A stretch of 64,000 nt of DNA, from NCBI RefSeq assembly GCF_016086655.4, contig NC_052135.2, forward strand, positions 9,638,363 through 9,702,362, in the 5' to 3' direction. The notes beneath the pieces were generated by a model that searched no databases, had not been told where the DNA came from, and worked only from the letters and a program-made list of their open reading frames with translations. The position numbers and the translations under genes are program-made. Positions 10,031 through 20,640 of this stretch are shown here, one piece after another. The DNA is from Lepeophtheirus salmonis (lineage: Eukaryota > Arthropoda > Copepoda > Siphonostomatoida > Caligidae). Position 1 is the first letter of the stretch. Each line of letters opens with the position of its first letter.

Positions 10031-13019
10031 CTTAATTAATAATAGTCCAGGGAGTCCATTCTCAATTATACTCCAAGTCCAACAAGGAGATATACTTAAA
10101 ACTCCCGAGCATACCTTCATTCTTACTCTTCGTCTTTCATGAGCACACACACTACATATTTCTTTTTACTTAGAAGTTCAAAGTTTGAATGATTCAACCA
10201 CAAAGATAATAGTTTTAAAATAAATAATCTTGTTCAGGTGGCAAATACGAAAAGTCTCTCCTACTTGGTTATAGTTAATTTCATCCTCATTCATTTGGGC
10301 TTTCTTTTTTTGCACAGTATCGTTTCGACGTCATTTAATTCCTGTCAGATATAAACATAATGACATAGTTATGTTTTAGGCAAATGTCATCCCTTACTTC
10401 AACTTCATTTATATATTTGTCTTTAGAATTTGGGAGTACTCCGGAGCTTTTAATAAATTCAATCAAATCACATTGACTTTAATTTATAATTGGAAAAAAA
10501 TGTGAAATATTTTGATTAGATTTTGTTAATGACATATGGAAAAATGAATGAAACTATAGTTTAGTTTATCAAAATTTTAAATTTATATATTCCTTTATCT
10601 ATGAAAAGAAACATACAAAAGAAAATTTGGATCTCGAGGAAAAGAGGCACGCAAAAAAAAAAAAAAAAAAATCTGTGCTCAAAAACTGAGTCAAAAAGAG
10701 AGTCCTGCTGAAAATAATCACGCAGAAATTTATTTTGTATGGAGTCAGCAATTTTTTTTTCTTGAAATATTAATGATATCTCTGAAAATATTGAAGATTT
10801 GCAAATAATAAAAAACGGTTGTTGTAATTTAATAAGAAAATATTTCGAATGATAAACATAATAATTAACTTTATCCTAACATTTGCAATTAAAGAAATAA
10901 AAAAAAAGCTGAGCATGATTGTTTATTTTAGATTAAAGAACGCATTGTTGCTATATGAAGATCCTTGTATATAACTTTTTACGTTAGGAGTTCCATTTTA
11001 AAAATCTTGTACATATTTTCTGAACAAAGATAGGAGATGAATAATTATTTATACATATTTCAAATATGTCATATAAAAATAAAATTTTACAGAAAAGATT
11101 CAACACCCTACTTTATTTATCATTTCCCGCTTTAAAAAAAAATATTCAGATAAAAATTTATCATTTAAGCACTTACTTTATATAGGGTAACAAAAACAAC
11201 AACAATAACTACTCTACATTGGTCCACTTGAAATAGCATAAATGAATTTATATATTATAGTTTCATTGACTTCTTCACACGAATACTTATCTGGGGTGTT
11301 TAAAATCATATAATAATTAATGGTTTATTTACATCTGACTTTGTCACTTTTAGTCATAAGTCTGCCTAAGCCTTATCCTCAGCCGTCTCCGAAGTCTCAA
11401 AATGGGAAGTGCCACACTTCTCCGCTTCTTCATCTGGTGTCTGTCGAATATTCAAATGATTCCCCATGAATTAACTGCTCCAACAATTGTTATGATATTT
11501 CCATTGTTTGCTTTAATGCAATCATTCCACTTGAAAGCTTTTCTAATTTCAAATCTAATTTGCTGCAACAATTTGAATTGGTTATAGATAATTTATTGTC
11601 TGAGTTGTGATTACTCATGCATCTCTCGAGTGGTTGCACCTTCGATATACCTATCATGTGTTTTGTGGGTAGTTCATAATGCAGATACAAGATGTCTCCT
11701 CTAAAAAAATTGCATGGGTTTCCCCAGTTTTCTGCCTCTTCAGCCCTACTCCGTTCTCTTTCTATATTTTCCTGGAAGGATCATTCCAGAGATACAGTCC
11801 CCTTGACTAACAATTGAAAAATCATAACTTCAAGGTTCTAATATCAACAGTTCCTTCATAGTATTCTAGGGAAATGGAAAAATTACTCCAAAAAATAGTG
11901 TTTGTCGGTAGCAAGGGACTTCATTAATGAACTGGGATATTATACACCCCGAGATTAATATAATACTTCTTTATCCTTTGAATCTGCATGTTATCCACAA
12001 TTCTTTTCAGTATTTTTCGAATACATTAAATTTGATAATCTGGATGTTTTCCAAAATTCTTTACAGTTTTTTTCTGGAACATTAAATCTAATAATCTGCA
12101 ATTCTTTATTCATCTTGATAATGCCCTGTTTTGATTTTATACGCCTATTTTGCAATTTTAAATCGAAGTTTTGTGAGTTTAGTCAACTGTTTTGACTTAC
12201 AAATTGTTCTATTCCTTTTATTTTTGATTCTTGGATTATCCTTTTTCTCAATGTGTGAATTAATGCGTACCACATTAGCTACAAATATGTAATATTGTAG
12301 CTATTATTTTATATAATACACACAACATCATCAAAAACTTATGGGTTCTCATTTGATTTCCAAAATTCCCATAGACTAATTCATATTTCATGGAAATTTG
12401 TAGGCAAGATATAAATTTAATTTTTTTTTCCTATAATAATAGCAAATTATATATTGTTAAAATCCCAAAATTATCTTGTTAAGATTAAAATCACAATATA
12501 TTTTTGCTGGATATCATTAATTTTTTTACCATTTTAATTTATATTTACTAATGTAAAATGGATTGAATATTTAAGAACCTTATACAAAATTTAAATCAGG
12601 TTATTATTATAATTGTTTAACTGCTTATTATGTCATTAAATTCGTTTCATTATTTTGGGGTTCTTTTTACACAGTTCACTTACTGTATTATAAAAAAGAT
12701 GTTCAAAACGGAGGGTTAAAATATATATTTTAGCAAAATAAACCTTTATTGTTTCAGTTGTTGAAACATATTATACTAGAAGTATCTGTAAACAATTTCT
12801 CGTTTTTACAAAAATATTTTATACATGTGAATTCCTAATTTAAGAAAGTAATTATACAAGATAATGTTTTATTCTGTAGACTCTAGAGGAGTGGTTCTTA
12901 ATCTGTTTTTCAATTTTTGAAGCTTAATAAAGCCATTCCTTCTCAGATTATTTGCTTAAAAATTTAATAATATTCTTTATTAAAAGTTAGTTAATTAAAT
13001 TTGAAGAAATCAATTTGAC
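10031..13019. other. Mostly non-coding; weak coding signal at 11395-11690
   Basis: On the minus strand 11490-11690 encodes a possible coiled coil (KLDLKLEKLSSGMIALKQTM). A neighbouring frame ends in an acidic tail (TPDEEAEKCGTSHFETSETA) near 11395. The two are separated by a stop and a frame change. It could be a decayed retroelement ORF1 or a host exon scrap; I cannot decide. A hAT-like end (GAGTGGTTCTTAATCTG) lies near 12890. An A tract of 19 sits at 10653. Confidence 0.3.
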
Positions 13020-13059
13020 TGATGGAAGTACATACCAATATTACTTTCAAATACTTTGC

Positions 13060-13480
13060 TCAAGATATTAAACATGCAACATGGGATTATTGAATCAAAT
13101 AAAAGGGATTCAATTTTGTGGTAGTTCTTATAGATTTTGAAAAGGCATTTGATAGCATACTGCATGAGTATATATTAGAATAGTATTGTATAAAATCTTT
13201 CATAAAATTCTTGTACCATGTGAAAGGCTACTTCTCGCATTGATATACTTAGATGCAACCTAAAATTTAATATAAGAAGAGAATTGGGACGAATCTTATT
13301 ATTAATGCTGTGAAGGGCTTAAATTAAAAAAATTGTTCCATTGTTATAAGTACCAATGACATGACATTATTTTTATTAAGTGATAAAGCCTCATAAATAG
13401 TCCATTCATGAACTCCGTGAGAAAGTAGATAAATTCAAAAGAAATTTTGGCTCAACAATTAATGTCGAAAATCAAGTATA
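13060..13480 (+). pseudogene. LINE-type reverse transcriptase fragment
   Basis: The frame reads NFVVVLIDFEKAFDSILHEYI at about 13112-13170. This is the classic block holding the first catalytic Asp of non-LTR reverse transcriptases (IDFEKAFDS). About 190 bases later NDMTLFLLSDKA appears where the FADDMTLFL motif is expected, with the first Asp of the pair changed to Asn. After it comes KLREKVDKFKRNFG, the following helix. Several stops interrupt the frame. Only about 400 bases of an enzyme that normally spans 1.5 kb or more remain, so it is dead. It looks related to the minus-strand relic at 19520-20640. Confidence 0.72.
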
Positions 13481-14080
13481 CGACCGCTGAAGATTTTTTG
13501 AGACAAGTTTATCCATATTTCTCTTTTACTACCTCATTAAATCTGCTATGAATCCATATGTCTTTTACAGAACAACAAAGCATAAACAATAATTTATTCG
13601 AAGTTATTTCACAAATAACAAAATATACACTATTTTACCAAACATTTTAGTTCAATTTCTGATTAAAAATTAGAAATCACCGTATTATACAATTTAGTCT
13701 GCTTGATTGTGTTCCAAAAAGTGTTTTTCGGTAAACAGGACTTTTTCTAAGGATAGGATATTTAGGTAACTTATGGAATTGGAACGATACTATAGTAAAT
13801 TGCTATTAGAAGCAATACATGGTGCTCCATTATATCAATGAAAAATTGAGCACCTATGTCGTAATTCCCAAGTTTCTGAGCTTAGCCTTTTCCCCTTCTA
13901 ACTGAAATGTTCTTTATTGAAATAAAGCATGAGTGAAAGTTGCCTTTTATACAAAAAAGTTAGCAAATTATGTGGTAGCCCAATATGCTTGCTATTTTTT
14001 AAAATCTATTTGCAGGTAACAATTTCCAGAACAAATATTTAATGACAGCTCCATAATCGATTTTGTCCATTTTTACAAAA
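13481..14080. other. Non-coding stretch
   Basis: No recognisable coding or repeat structure. Confidence 0.35.
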
Positions 14081-14170
14081 AACTAAAATCAACTCACTCC
14101 ACCGACTGTTACATAACAACTCTGCGTCCAAAATGTAGTAAACTTTGTTGAGTAACTGCGGATAGATACT
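14081..14170 (+). repeat. Mariner 3'-end scrap (family M9)
   Basis: A stretch with CAACTCACTCCACCGACT, CTCTGCGTCCAAAATG and AACTTTGTTGAGTAAC matches, with mismatches, the right flank of the foldback at about 49045-49115. There the same series follows a mariner stop codon. No transposase remains here. Confidence 0.5.
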
Positions 14171-15870
14171 AAATAGACTTGACTAAAGATACTATAAGGG
14201 AAAGATGCGTCATATACATCAATCAAGAATGTTTTTTCTTATCTCTAATTCTGATTAATCTAAAATTCTGTATATTATGCGCTAATTTCATCTCATACGT
14301 AGTTTTCATGTCTCTTTTAACGTCAATTCAATTTTCTTATTATGATAGTGATACATTTTGCCTTTAATTACATGAATGGCAAAACACTCAGAAATTAACT
14401 TTAGGTTCTACTTGTCGAAGAATTGTTTTATTGTGGATTAAGGCTCTTAGACATCTCAAATCTACTCCGACAAATCATTCAATTGTAAGTATTCCTGTTA
14501 AATTCAATATTTACGAGAAAAACAAAAATGCTTGTTTTAGGATCACATTGAAAATAATAATAAGTAATATAACCTAAATAGGGCATTATCAAGATAAATA
14601 AAGCATTGCTTATAATTGTACTCGATGTTTCAGATGCATATTCAAAGGTATTGACAATAAAATGAAGATTTAAAGGAATAACAAGCATTTTTAAAAATCT
14701 GGGAGTGTACAATATTCCAATTAACTAACGCAAGGGAATTTTTCTAAATTGAGATATAAAATAAGCTTTGATCTAATAGAAGCATCATCACGTAATTTAC
14801 AGCTTTTTGCCAATGTATAAGTTCCATAATTGCTACAATTATCAAGTTAAACCTTTAAGGAACTTAAAATTTGCAATTTTCTTTTTTATTAAAAGCCATC
14901 AGAGAAATATAAATTCTTTGTAAATAAGCTTTAGAGGGAAAATTACTCTTTAACTAGATTATGAGTTGATTAGCTTATTTATTTATCTACAAGTAGATTT
15001 TCCAAACATAAAAATAACTTATATTATTATTTGATCAAATCACAAAAAAAAAAGAAGAAAAAAAAGAAAAATTCAAAATGTACTTTAAAATTGATACTTA
15101 AAAGAAAGGTTTAAATGAATACGAAATCTATCATCTGAGTGAATTATTATTTATGTAAAATTGTTATTGAATTTTTACATATAAAAAGTGAAAGCTTATC
15201 CAACAAAATGGTAATTAACATTTCATGCCTGACGTTTATGTATGTATTTGAGGGAATAATAACTATTTTGTAATATATTTTTTGCATAAATGTTTTTTTT
15301 TTTTGAAGTAGTATGATTTTTATGGTGATTCAGTATCTGTTTGTGTATTCATTTACTACTGTAGAAATGAGACATTAATGGTTTGTTGGTCTGATTAATA
15401 AATATTTTATGATAATGGAATGGTTTGATTCTTGTAAAAGCTATATAATTAATATACATTTAGCTGTAGACAAATAAATAAATGGAATTCATTTAAAAGA
15501 TTAATCAAACAATTTTCAGAGTATAATAGGTAGAACATACCCAGAGTAAATTTTATTGCTTGCGAAGTTTGCAGTTTTTTGTCTTCTTAACCTCTTATAA
15601 TTATTATTTCATTATTGAGAAGAGAACATCTAAGGATAAAGTGTAACCACGAGTTTATGAATCACGAAAAGTAACACTGTGGTGTTATAAGTGCTCGTTG
15701 GACTCAGACTATAATTGAGGATCGAAAGCTGAGTAACTCCTGCATATGCCCATAATTAATACGGAGTTGGAATTGTGTTTATTTCCTTCATCTCTCAGCT
15801 GCTCACAGCTAATTTATGCAAACGTGATGACAATTGCACCAAGAAACAGCAAACTGAATGGATAATCCTA
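14171..15870. other. Non-coding stretch
   Basis: AT-rich. Short frames at 14179-14367 and 14479-14712 carry no motif. It ends at TA 15869-15870, the flank of the next mariner. Confidence 0.4.
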
Positions 15871-16934
15871 TTGACAACATTTTTTTGAAGTCCATGGCAG
15901 GATCTTGGGTGAATTAGGAAACAAGTTTATCAACTATTAATTGAAACCCAAGGAACTTTTCATCAGAGTATCCATCTTCAAAATTGATAGTGATCTCTAG
16001 GAGGTGGCAGAACCTGCTGCAGATCCCTGGAAGTACTTTTTCCTCATGGAGGCTCAGACCTTGTTGATAGAGGTCTTCAGGGAATGGGTACTGTTGTGAC
16101 GTGTCCTGTAGGCCTTGCACACAACGTGCGCTTAGATGGAATAGTCTAGGAGGTTGTAGTCTGGGCTCTGCAGTGGCCAGATGCCCTTTGCTCATAATTG
16201 CGTGTTTGTCTGGAGTTACTCTTGGGTCTTCTTTGCGCGGTGGACAAGTACTCCATCTTGTCGGAACACCAAGGGAGAATTCACAACAATAGATTTCAAC
16301 CATGGGATAACTTTGGTGTCCATAACTTTGACGTAATTATCATCTTTTGGCTTGTATCCTAAAGGGAGCCACATGGGATTCGTGGCCTCTCCGCTGGATG
16401 CAACCAGACCTAGCATCATCACTGGGGAAGAGTGCTTGGTGGTGGAGACATCTCAGTGCTCCTCTGCAACAACTTCAAATGTCACTACTCGATCATTCTA
16501 GATGTTGAAGACAGGCTCAACAGTAAAGGGCTTCTGATCAGAAAATATCTCAATGAGTCTTAAGATTCCCTTGAGATGGTTCAGGATCTTTTCTGCACTC
16601 TCCACAAGGACTTTTCTCTTCTTTTCTGTTAAGAGAGGCCGCTGGAGTGGCCCAGACCTTCAACCACATGGATACATTGTAAATCGTCTTAATCAAGGTC
16701 CCAGTCTCCTCCCAGATGGCCATCTGTGACCATTCCGCGTGGAGGAGCGCTGGAGTCTCAATCTTATTCTCGTACTGCATGCTCATGGTGGCGACTAGGA
16801 CAATGTTTTTCTTAGCAATCGACAGCTAATTATGAGTTCTAAAACATTGCTCACCCAAACATTGTAAAAAGGGACTCTTAACCTCTCAAAATTTGCATGT
16901 TAGAGATGATTAAATAATAACAGTTGCCCCAGTG
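15871..16934 (-). mobile_element. Mariner-like element M2a (about 1064 bp)
   Basis: On the minus strand the 5' end (right, near 16934) reads GGGGCAACTGTTATTATTTA, followed by a leader that matches the copy at 52695. The 3' end reads TTGACAAC from 15871 next to TA (15869-15870). It is shortened: the TTATTATTTACCCA part of the TIR seen in other copies is gone. The leader (TTAGCTGTCGATTG..AAGAAAAACA) and the body align with M2b. This is one of the longest mariners in the window. Confidence 0.75.
15914..16786 (-). pseudogene. Broken mariner transposase (M2a)
   Basis: The start is near 16786 (MSMQYENKIETPALLH), followed by a helix-turn-helix region. Across frameshifts the catalytic blocks follow in order. 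First comes EIFSDQKPFTVEPVFN at about 16510-16555 (first Asp, with Gln where Glu is usual). Next are MMMLGLVASSGE..NPMWLPLGY and VFRQDGVLVHRAKKTQE (second Asp, near 16250). Last is WPLQSPDYNLLDYSI near 16150 (third Asp block). At least three stops and two frame changes separate them. All domains are represented, so this is an ageing copy that was once close to complete, not a deletion derivative like M1. Confidence 0.8.
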
Positions 16935-17514
16935 TATAAAGTAAACGAATAAATTCGGATTTTTTTTTTTTTGGTTTGTTCAAGATTTTTTTTTTATGTT
17001 GACACACCTTAGACCTATTTCAATATATTGGAATTGAGTTCAATTATGAAATTAAATGATAATATGGTTCTTTACTTACAAGTTAAAGATGTATATTTAC
17101 AAAAAACAAATTTTGTATCAGACTTTTTTTCAAAAAGTTGTCTGAAATACCAATACAATTATACTGGCAGGCTAACCAGAGTGGCCTAAATATTTTTTAT
17201 CTTAAAATGTAGTTGTCTGACCCATAAAAGTTATAACATAACAAAATATGCAAGTTCCTTTTAGCATAGACCAATAAACCAATAATTAATTAACCAAAGA
17301 AATGAGTTTTTTAGTCGGAAATTTCCTACTTTTTATTTACTCAATAAATTATTAATTTTGGCATTTTTTTAACTCTTTTAAGGAACTGTGTATTGAAGCA
17401 TAAGTTTTTTAGTTGATTTGTATTTTTTCTCCTCTTTTTTTACCTATCTAAAATACGGATCTGTGTACTTTATCTTGTTGATAATTATTTAATTACAAAA
17501 AAATTAATATTTGA
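16935..17514. other. Non-coding stretch
   Basis: AT-rich, with no motif recognised. Confidence 0.35.
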
Positions 17515-17840
17515 TGTAATAAAAATAAATCCATTATTTTCACAATAGATGGTTTTAGTAATTTACATCTGGAGTTGTATAAGTGCGCTTGATTTACGCT
17601 AAATAGCGTTGGAGAGATATTATTTCATACTTTATAAACTTAGACAGCAGTGTGATTGTTTTCCTCCGTATTATTTGGGTGCACAGAAAATAAAGAGGAA
17701 ATAGTCACACTACTGTACACAAAAATACGTCATATTTGGAGTTCTGGTTCAAATAAGGGGAAAAAGTACGCCAATTTGCTGAAAATGTGAACAGTATTTA
17801 TAGTCCTGACACTGGAAAAGCAAAACTTATCTTCTGAAAG
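17515..17840 (+). pseudogene. Mariner 5' fragment (family M4)
   Basis: ATAAAAATAAATCCATTATT followed by a leader with TATAAGTGCGCTTGATTTA matches the left ends at 18071 and 56930 (minus). Coding traces follow (KGKKYANLLKM..TVFIVLTLEK), equivalent to the GKNASQVAEIVNSVYGPDTV pattern of the family. The fragment stops before the second helix-turn-helix and has no right end. Confidence 0.55.
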
Positions 17841-18070
17841 GACTTACAGTAGGACTAGATTAGATTGGAGTTGATGTAACCACTCACCGGTCTAAATATA
17901 GACTAGCACAACACTAGTCATAATTTAAATATTTGTAAGTTCAGGAATGTTAATTTAAATATCTTATATATGTTTGGAAAGAAAAATTGCAATGTAAGTA
18001 TATTAGAGATTAGTGTTAGAAAATTATTATATATATAAAAAATTGATTCAATAGCTTTTCTGAAACAATA

Positions 18071-18552
18071 GGTGTACAAAAATAAATCCATTATTTTTCC
18101 TATAGATGCCTCTAATAATGTGTATCTCTCGTTGTATAAATGTTATACTTGTACGTTGGATGGAATGTCGTCCAAAAACATTTTTGTGTGTGTTTGAGTG
18201 TACGTCATATTTGAACAGCAGCAAAGAGAAAATACGTCATACTTGTCAGCTTTTCTTCAATATAGTCGGAAATGTCAAACAAGTGGCTGACAAATGTAAA
18301 TAGTGTTAAAGGTCTTGATACTGTAATATACAATCACGTAGTATTTTGGTTTCGTCGATTCCGTTCCAGTAATTTTGATGCCAAAGGTACACAACGGTCT
18401 GGAAGGACATTTGTAGAAAGTTTTAATAAAATAATCGCAATTGTTGAGTGCTGCCGTTATGTCGGCACATTTTTTATTGCCAAGGAGATAATGAAAAAAA
18501 AAAAAAAATTCTTAAAAATCACTAAAAATAATGATTTCATTTCTACTATAAC
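18071..18552 (+). mobile_element. Short mariner with both ends, N-terminal domain only (M4, 482 bp)
   Basis: The left end GGTGTACAAAAATAAATCCA follows TA (18069-18070). The right end, read inward on the minus strand, is GTTATAGTAGAAATGAAATC next to TA (18553-18554). Both continue into CATTATTTTT or ATTATTTTT, giving a TIR of about 30 bases. Inside, the frame 18272-18559 reads VVFWFRRFRSSNFDAKG.. and then FVESFNKIIAIVE, the linker and second helix-turn-helix of a mariner transposase. The sequence then passes straight to the 3' untranslated part (TTTATTGCCAAGGAGATAA). The entire catalytic domain is absent. Copies of the same design lie at 50519 and 56419. Confidence 0.8.
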
Positions 18553-18849
18553 TATTTGAAAAACAATTGAGTAATGAAGATAAAAATTATGTTAAGAACT
18601 ACTGCTTTAGATTATTTCTATTTAGACTTACTATTCAGAAACCCTTTTGTACAAATTTCAGAACACTCATGCCACTTATGGTGTGACACAGATATATGTT
18701 ACCTTTCTGGTCGTATTTTATAACCCAAAGTTGGAAACTATGGGACAATTTTTTTATTTTATTTTAGTTTGTTCTTAATCTACTGACAAAAAATAAGTCA
18801 CATTGGGAAGAAGTAGTTCTGAAATTATGTAGCTTGTAGAGTTGAGTAT

Positions 18850-18940
18850 TAATTTTGTTTTGATTTCCAAGGAGATAAATATTCTATAAAAAAAATCCAT
18901 TAAAAATAAAGTGATTTCTTTTTATTACACCGCATATATA
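18850..18940 (+). repeat. Mariner 3' remnant (family M4)
   Basis: TTTCCAAGGAGATAAATATT, then ATCCATTAAAAATAA and TTTTTATTACACC match the last ~90 bases of the M4 copies at 18071 and 56419. Nothing coding remains. Confidence 0.55.
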
Positions 18941-19519
18941 GTCACGGTGTTGTAAATGCAGAGGAAAATATCAAATTATAGTCTTATATCCAAATAATCT
19001 AATATTATATAGATATATGTCAACTTTCTGTACTTATTGTATCATTCAAAATTGGAAAGTATGGGTCAAAAAATTTGATTATAGTCCTATATCCAAATAA
19101 TCTAATATTACATATTGTGTAAACTTTTAAATTAAAAAGTCATAAAAAGAAGCATACATTATGTAAAAAAAAACACATTAATTTAATTAAATCGAACAGT
19201 TTTTACAAACATTATTTTATTAATATGTTGAAAGACTTTTTTTTAAATTACAGAATTATAGTTTTATTGAAAATGATTTCATTTATTTCAAAAAAAAAAT
19301 TTAACTATTATTTATTATTGTACATTTTTATCTAAAAAAAAAAAAAAACAACAATGAACACATAAAAAACCAATAATAACAAACCAATAACAAAGTAGGG
19401 ATAAAAAAATATATTTAAAAAAGGAGAGAAATAAATCAATATAAAATCAACTAAAACTTAATCATTTTTTTCACAAGTTTGGTGCAATGAATTAAAAGAG
19501 TATTTTACTGTCTTTCAAC
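18941..19519. other. Non-coding stretch with a local duplication
   Basis: TATAGTCYTATATCCAAATA recurs at about 18977 and 19080, a short direct repeat. A-rich runs dominate the rest. Confidence 0.4.
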
Positions 19520-20640
19520 AGGGACAACTTTTGTAGGTACAGTTATTAACTTTGGAGAACTACAAGTAGCAATGCATTAATGATAGTAGTACATTGAAAG
19601 ACCCTTCATAGCAGATTTTAAAAATCATCGCTTTTAATTTTTCCTACAATTGGAATTTTCACTTTCTTTATAACGATTAAAAGTTTCCATAATGACATTG
19701 TTTTTCGAGACGATTTCTGTCTTCCCTTGATTGAACTTCAAACCAGATAATATTTCGAACCAAGAGATGATCCGTTTCACTTCAATGAATACAACAATTA
19801 TAAGGACTCTTCCTATATTTATGTATCCCAGTGACATCATCAGCATCTTCATATTAAGATTCCCCTCCATTTATCCTGGCGTTTACATTAATTTGTTGCT
19901 TCTTGTAGTAATAAAGAATAAAATTGCCACGGGACACGTGGAATTTCTACCATACCATACTGTGAACAGATTTTTACTGGTTTAGTTGCCATTGCGTTTC
20001 CAATCAAATCCCGAACCTCTTTTTTTTATGTGTAATCAGAATATTTAAAGAATGAATTTTTAAAATCGATGACAACTATTATTATTTCCTTTTCATTCTT
20101 CAATGTGCTTTGAAGATAAGCTCTAATATGTTTCATTCTATTTTCTGCAATAAAACCTCATTGAAAGTCATAAAGTATTTCAAATAATGTCTTCTTAAGA
20201 CGTTAGGTTAATATGATTTTTTTAGCAGAATATTTTTGAAGGGTTATTGGCCTAAGATGAATAATAAATCTTTTATCTTTATTCCATTAATGAATTTTTA
20301 TGAAGAGTCAGTCATTGAAGTATGTACCACGGAAAAATACCATCCAAAATTATATGTTTTTTAAAGACTCGAGCTCATCAGCTAAGATTTGAAATACATT
20401 AAAGGTTATTTCTGTTCCTGGAGAATTTTTCCCTTTAAAAAACTTATTCATTGCTTGTATTATTTATTCTCCTGTATATTTTAATTGTATGTACAGATTG
20501 ATAAGTGTGACTGGCAGTTTGAGGTATAATTTATTTGTAATATCATCTGGCATCTTGATCTTTCCAGGAGGCTTACTAAGTTCCTTTAAATAGAGACAAG
20601 GGCGTCCGAGTAAAAACTAAAATAAAATTCAAAAATGGGA
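19520..20640 (-). pseudogene. LINE-type (non-LTR) reverse transcriptase relic
   Basis: Read on the minus strand, one frame runs from about 20590 to 19870 with only a few stops. In order it shows LSKPPGKIKMPDDITNKLY (the GKxPGxDGxxxEFY block), HLRPITLQKYSAK (RPISLLN), then DFQ.GFIAENRMKHIRAYL (QxGFIxGRxxxxNI), then IIIVVIDFKNSF (first catalytic Asp). After a frame change come EDADDVTG (the catalytic ADD) and ISWFEILSGLKFNQGKTEI (the FxxxSGLKINxxKTE thumb block). This order is diagnostic of a non-LTR retrotransposon, most like L1/Tx1-type enzymes. Endonuclease and tail were not found. Stops and frameshifts make it dead. Confidence 0.83.

Noticed and set aside
15914..16303. 129-aa minus-strand open frame
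   Set aside because: The transposase blocks of M2a (VFRQDG, WPLQSPDYN) are read in other frames across this span, so this long frame is mostly out of frame and not a separate gene.
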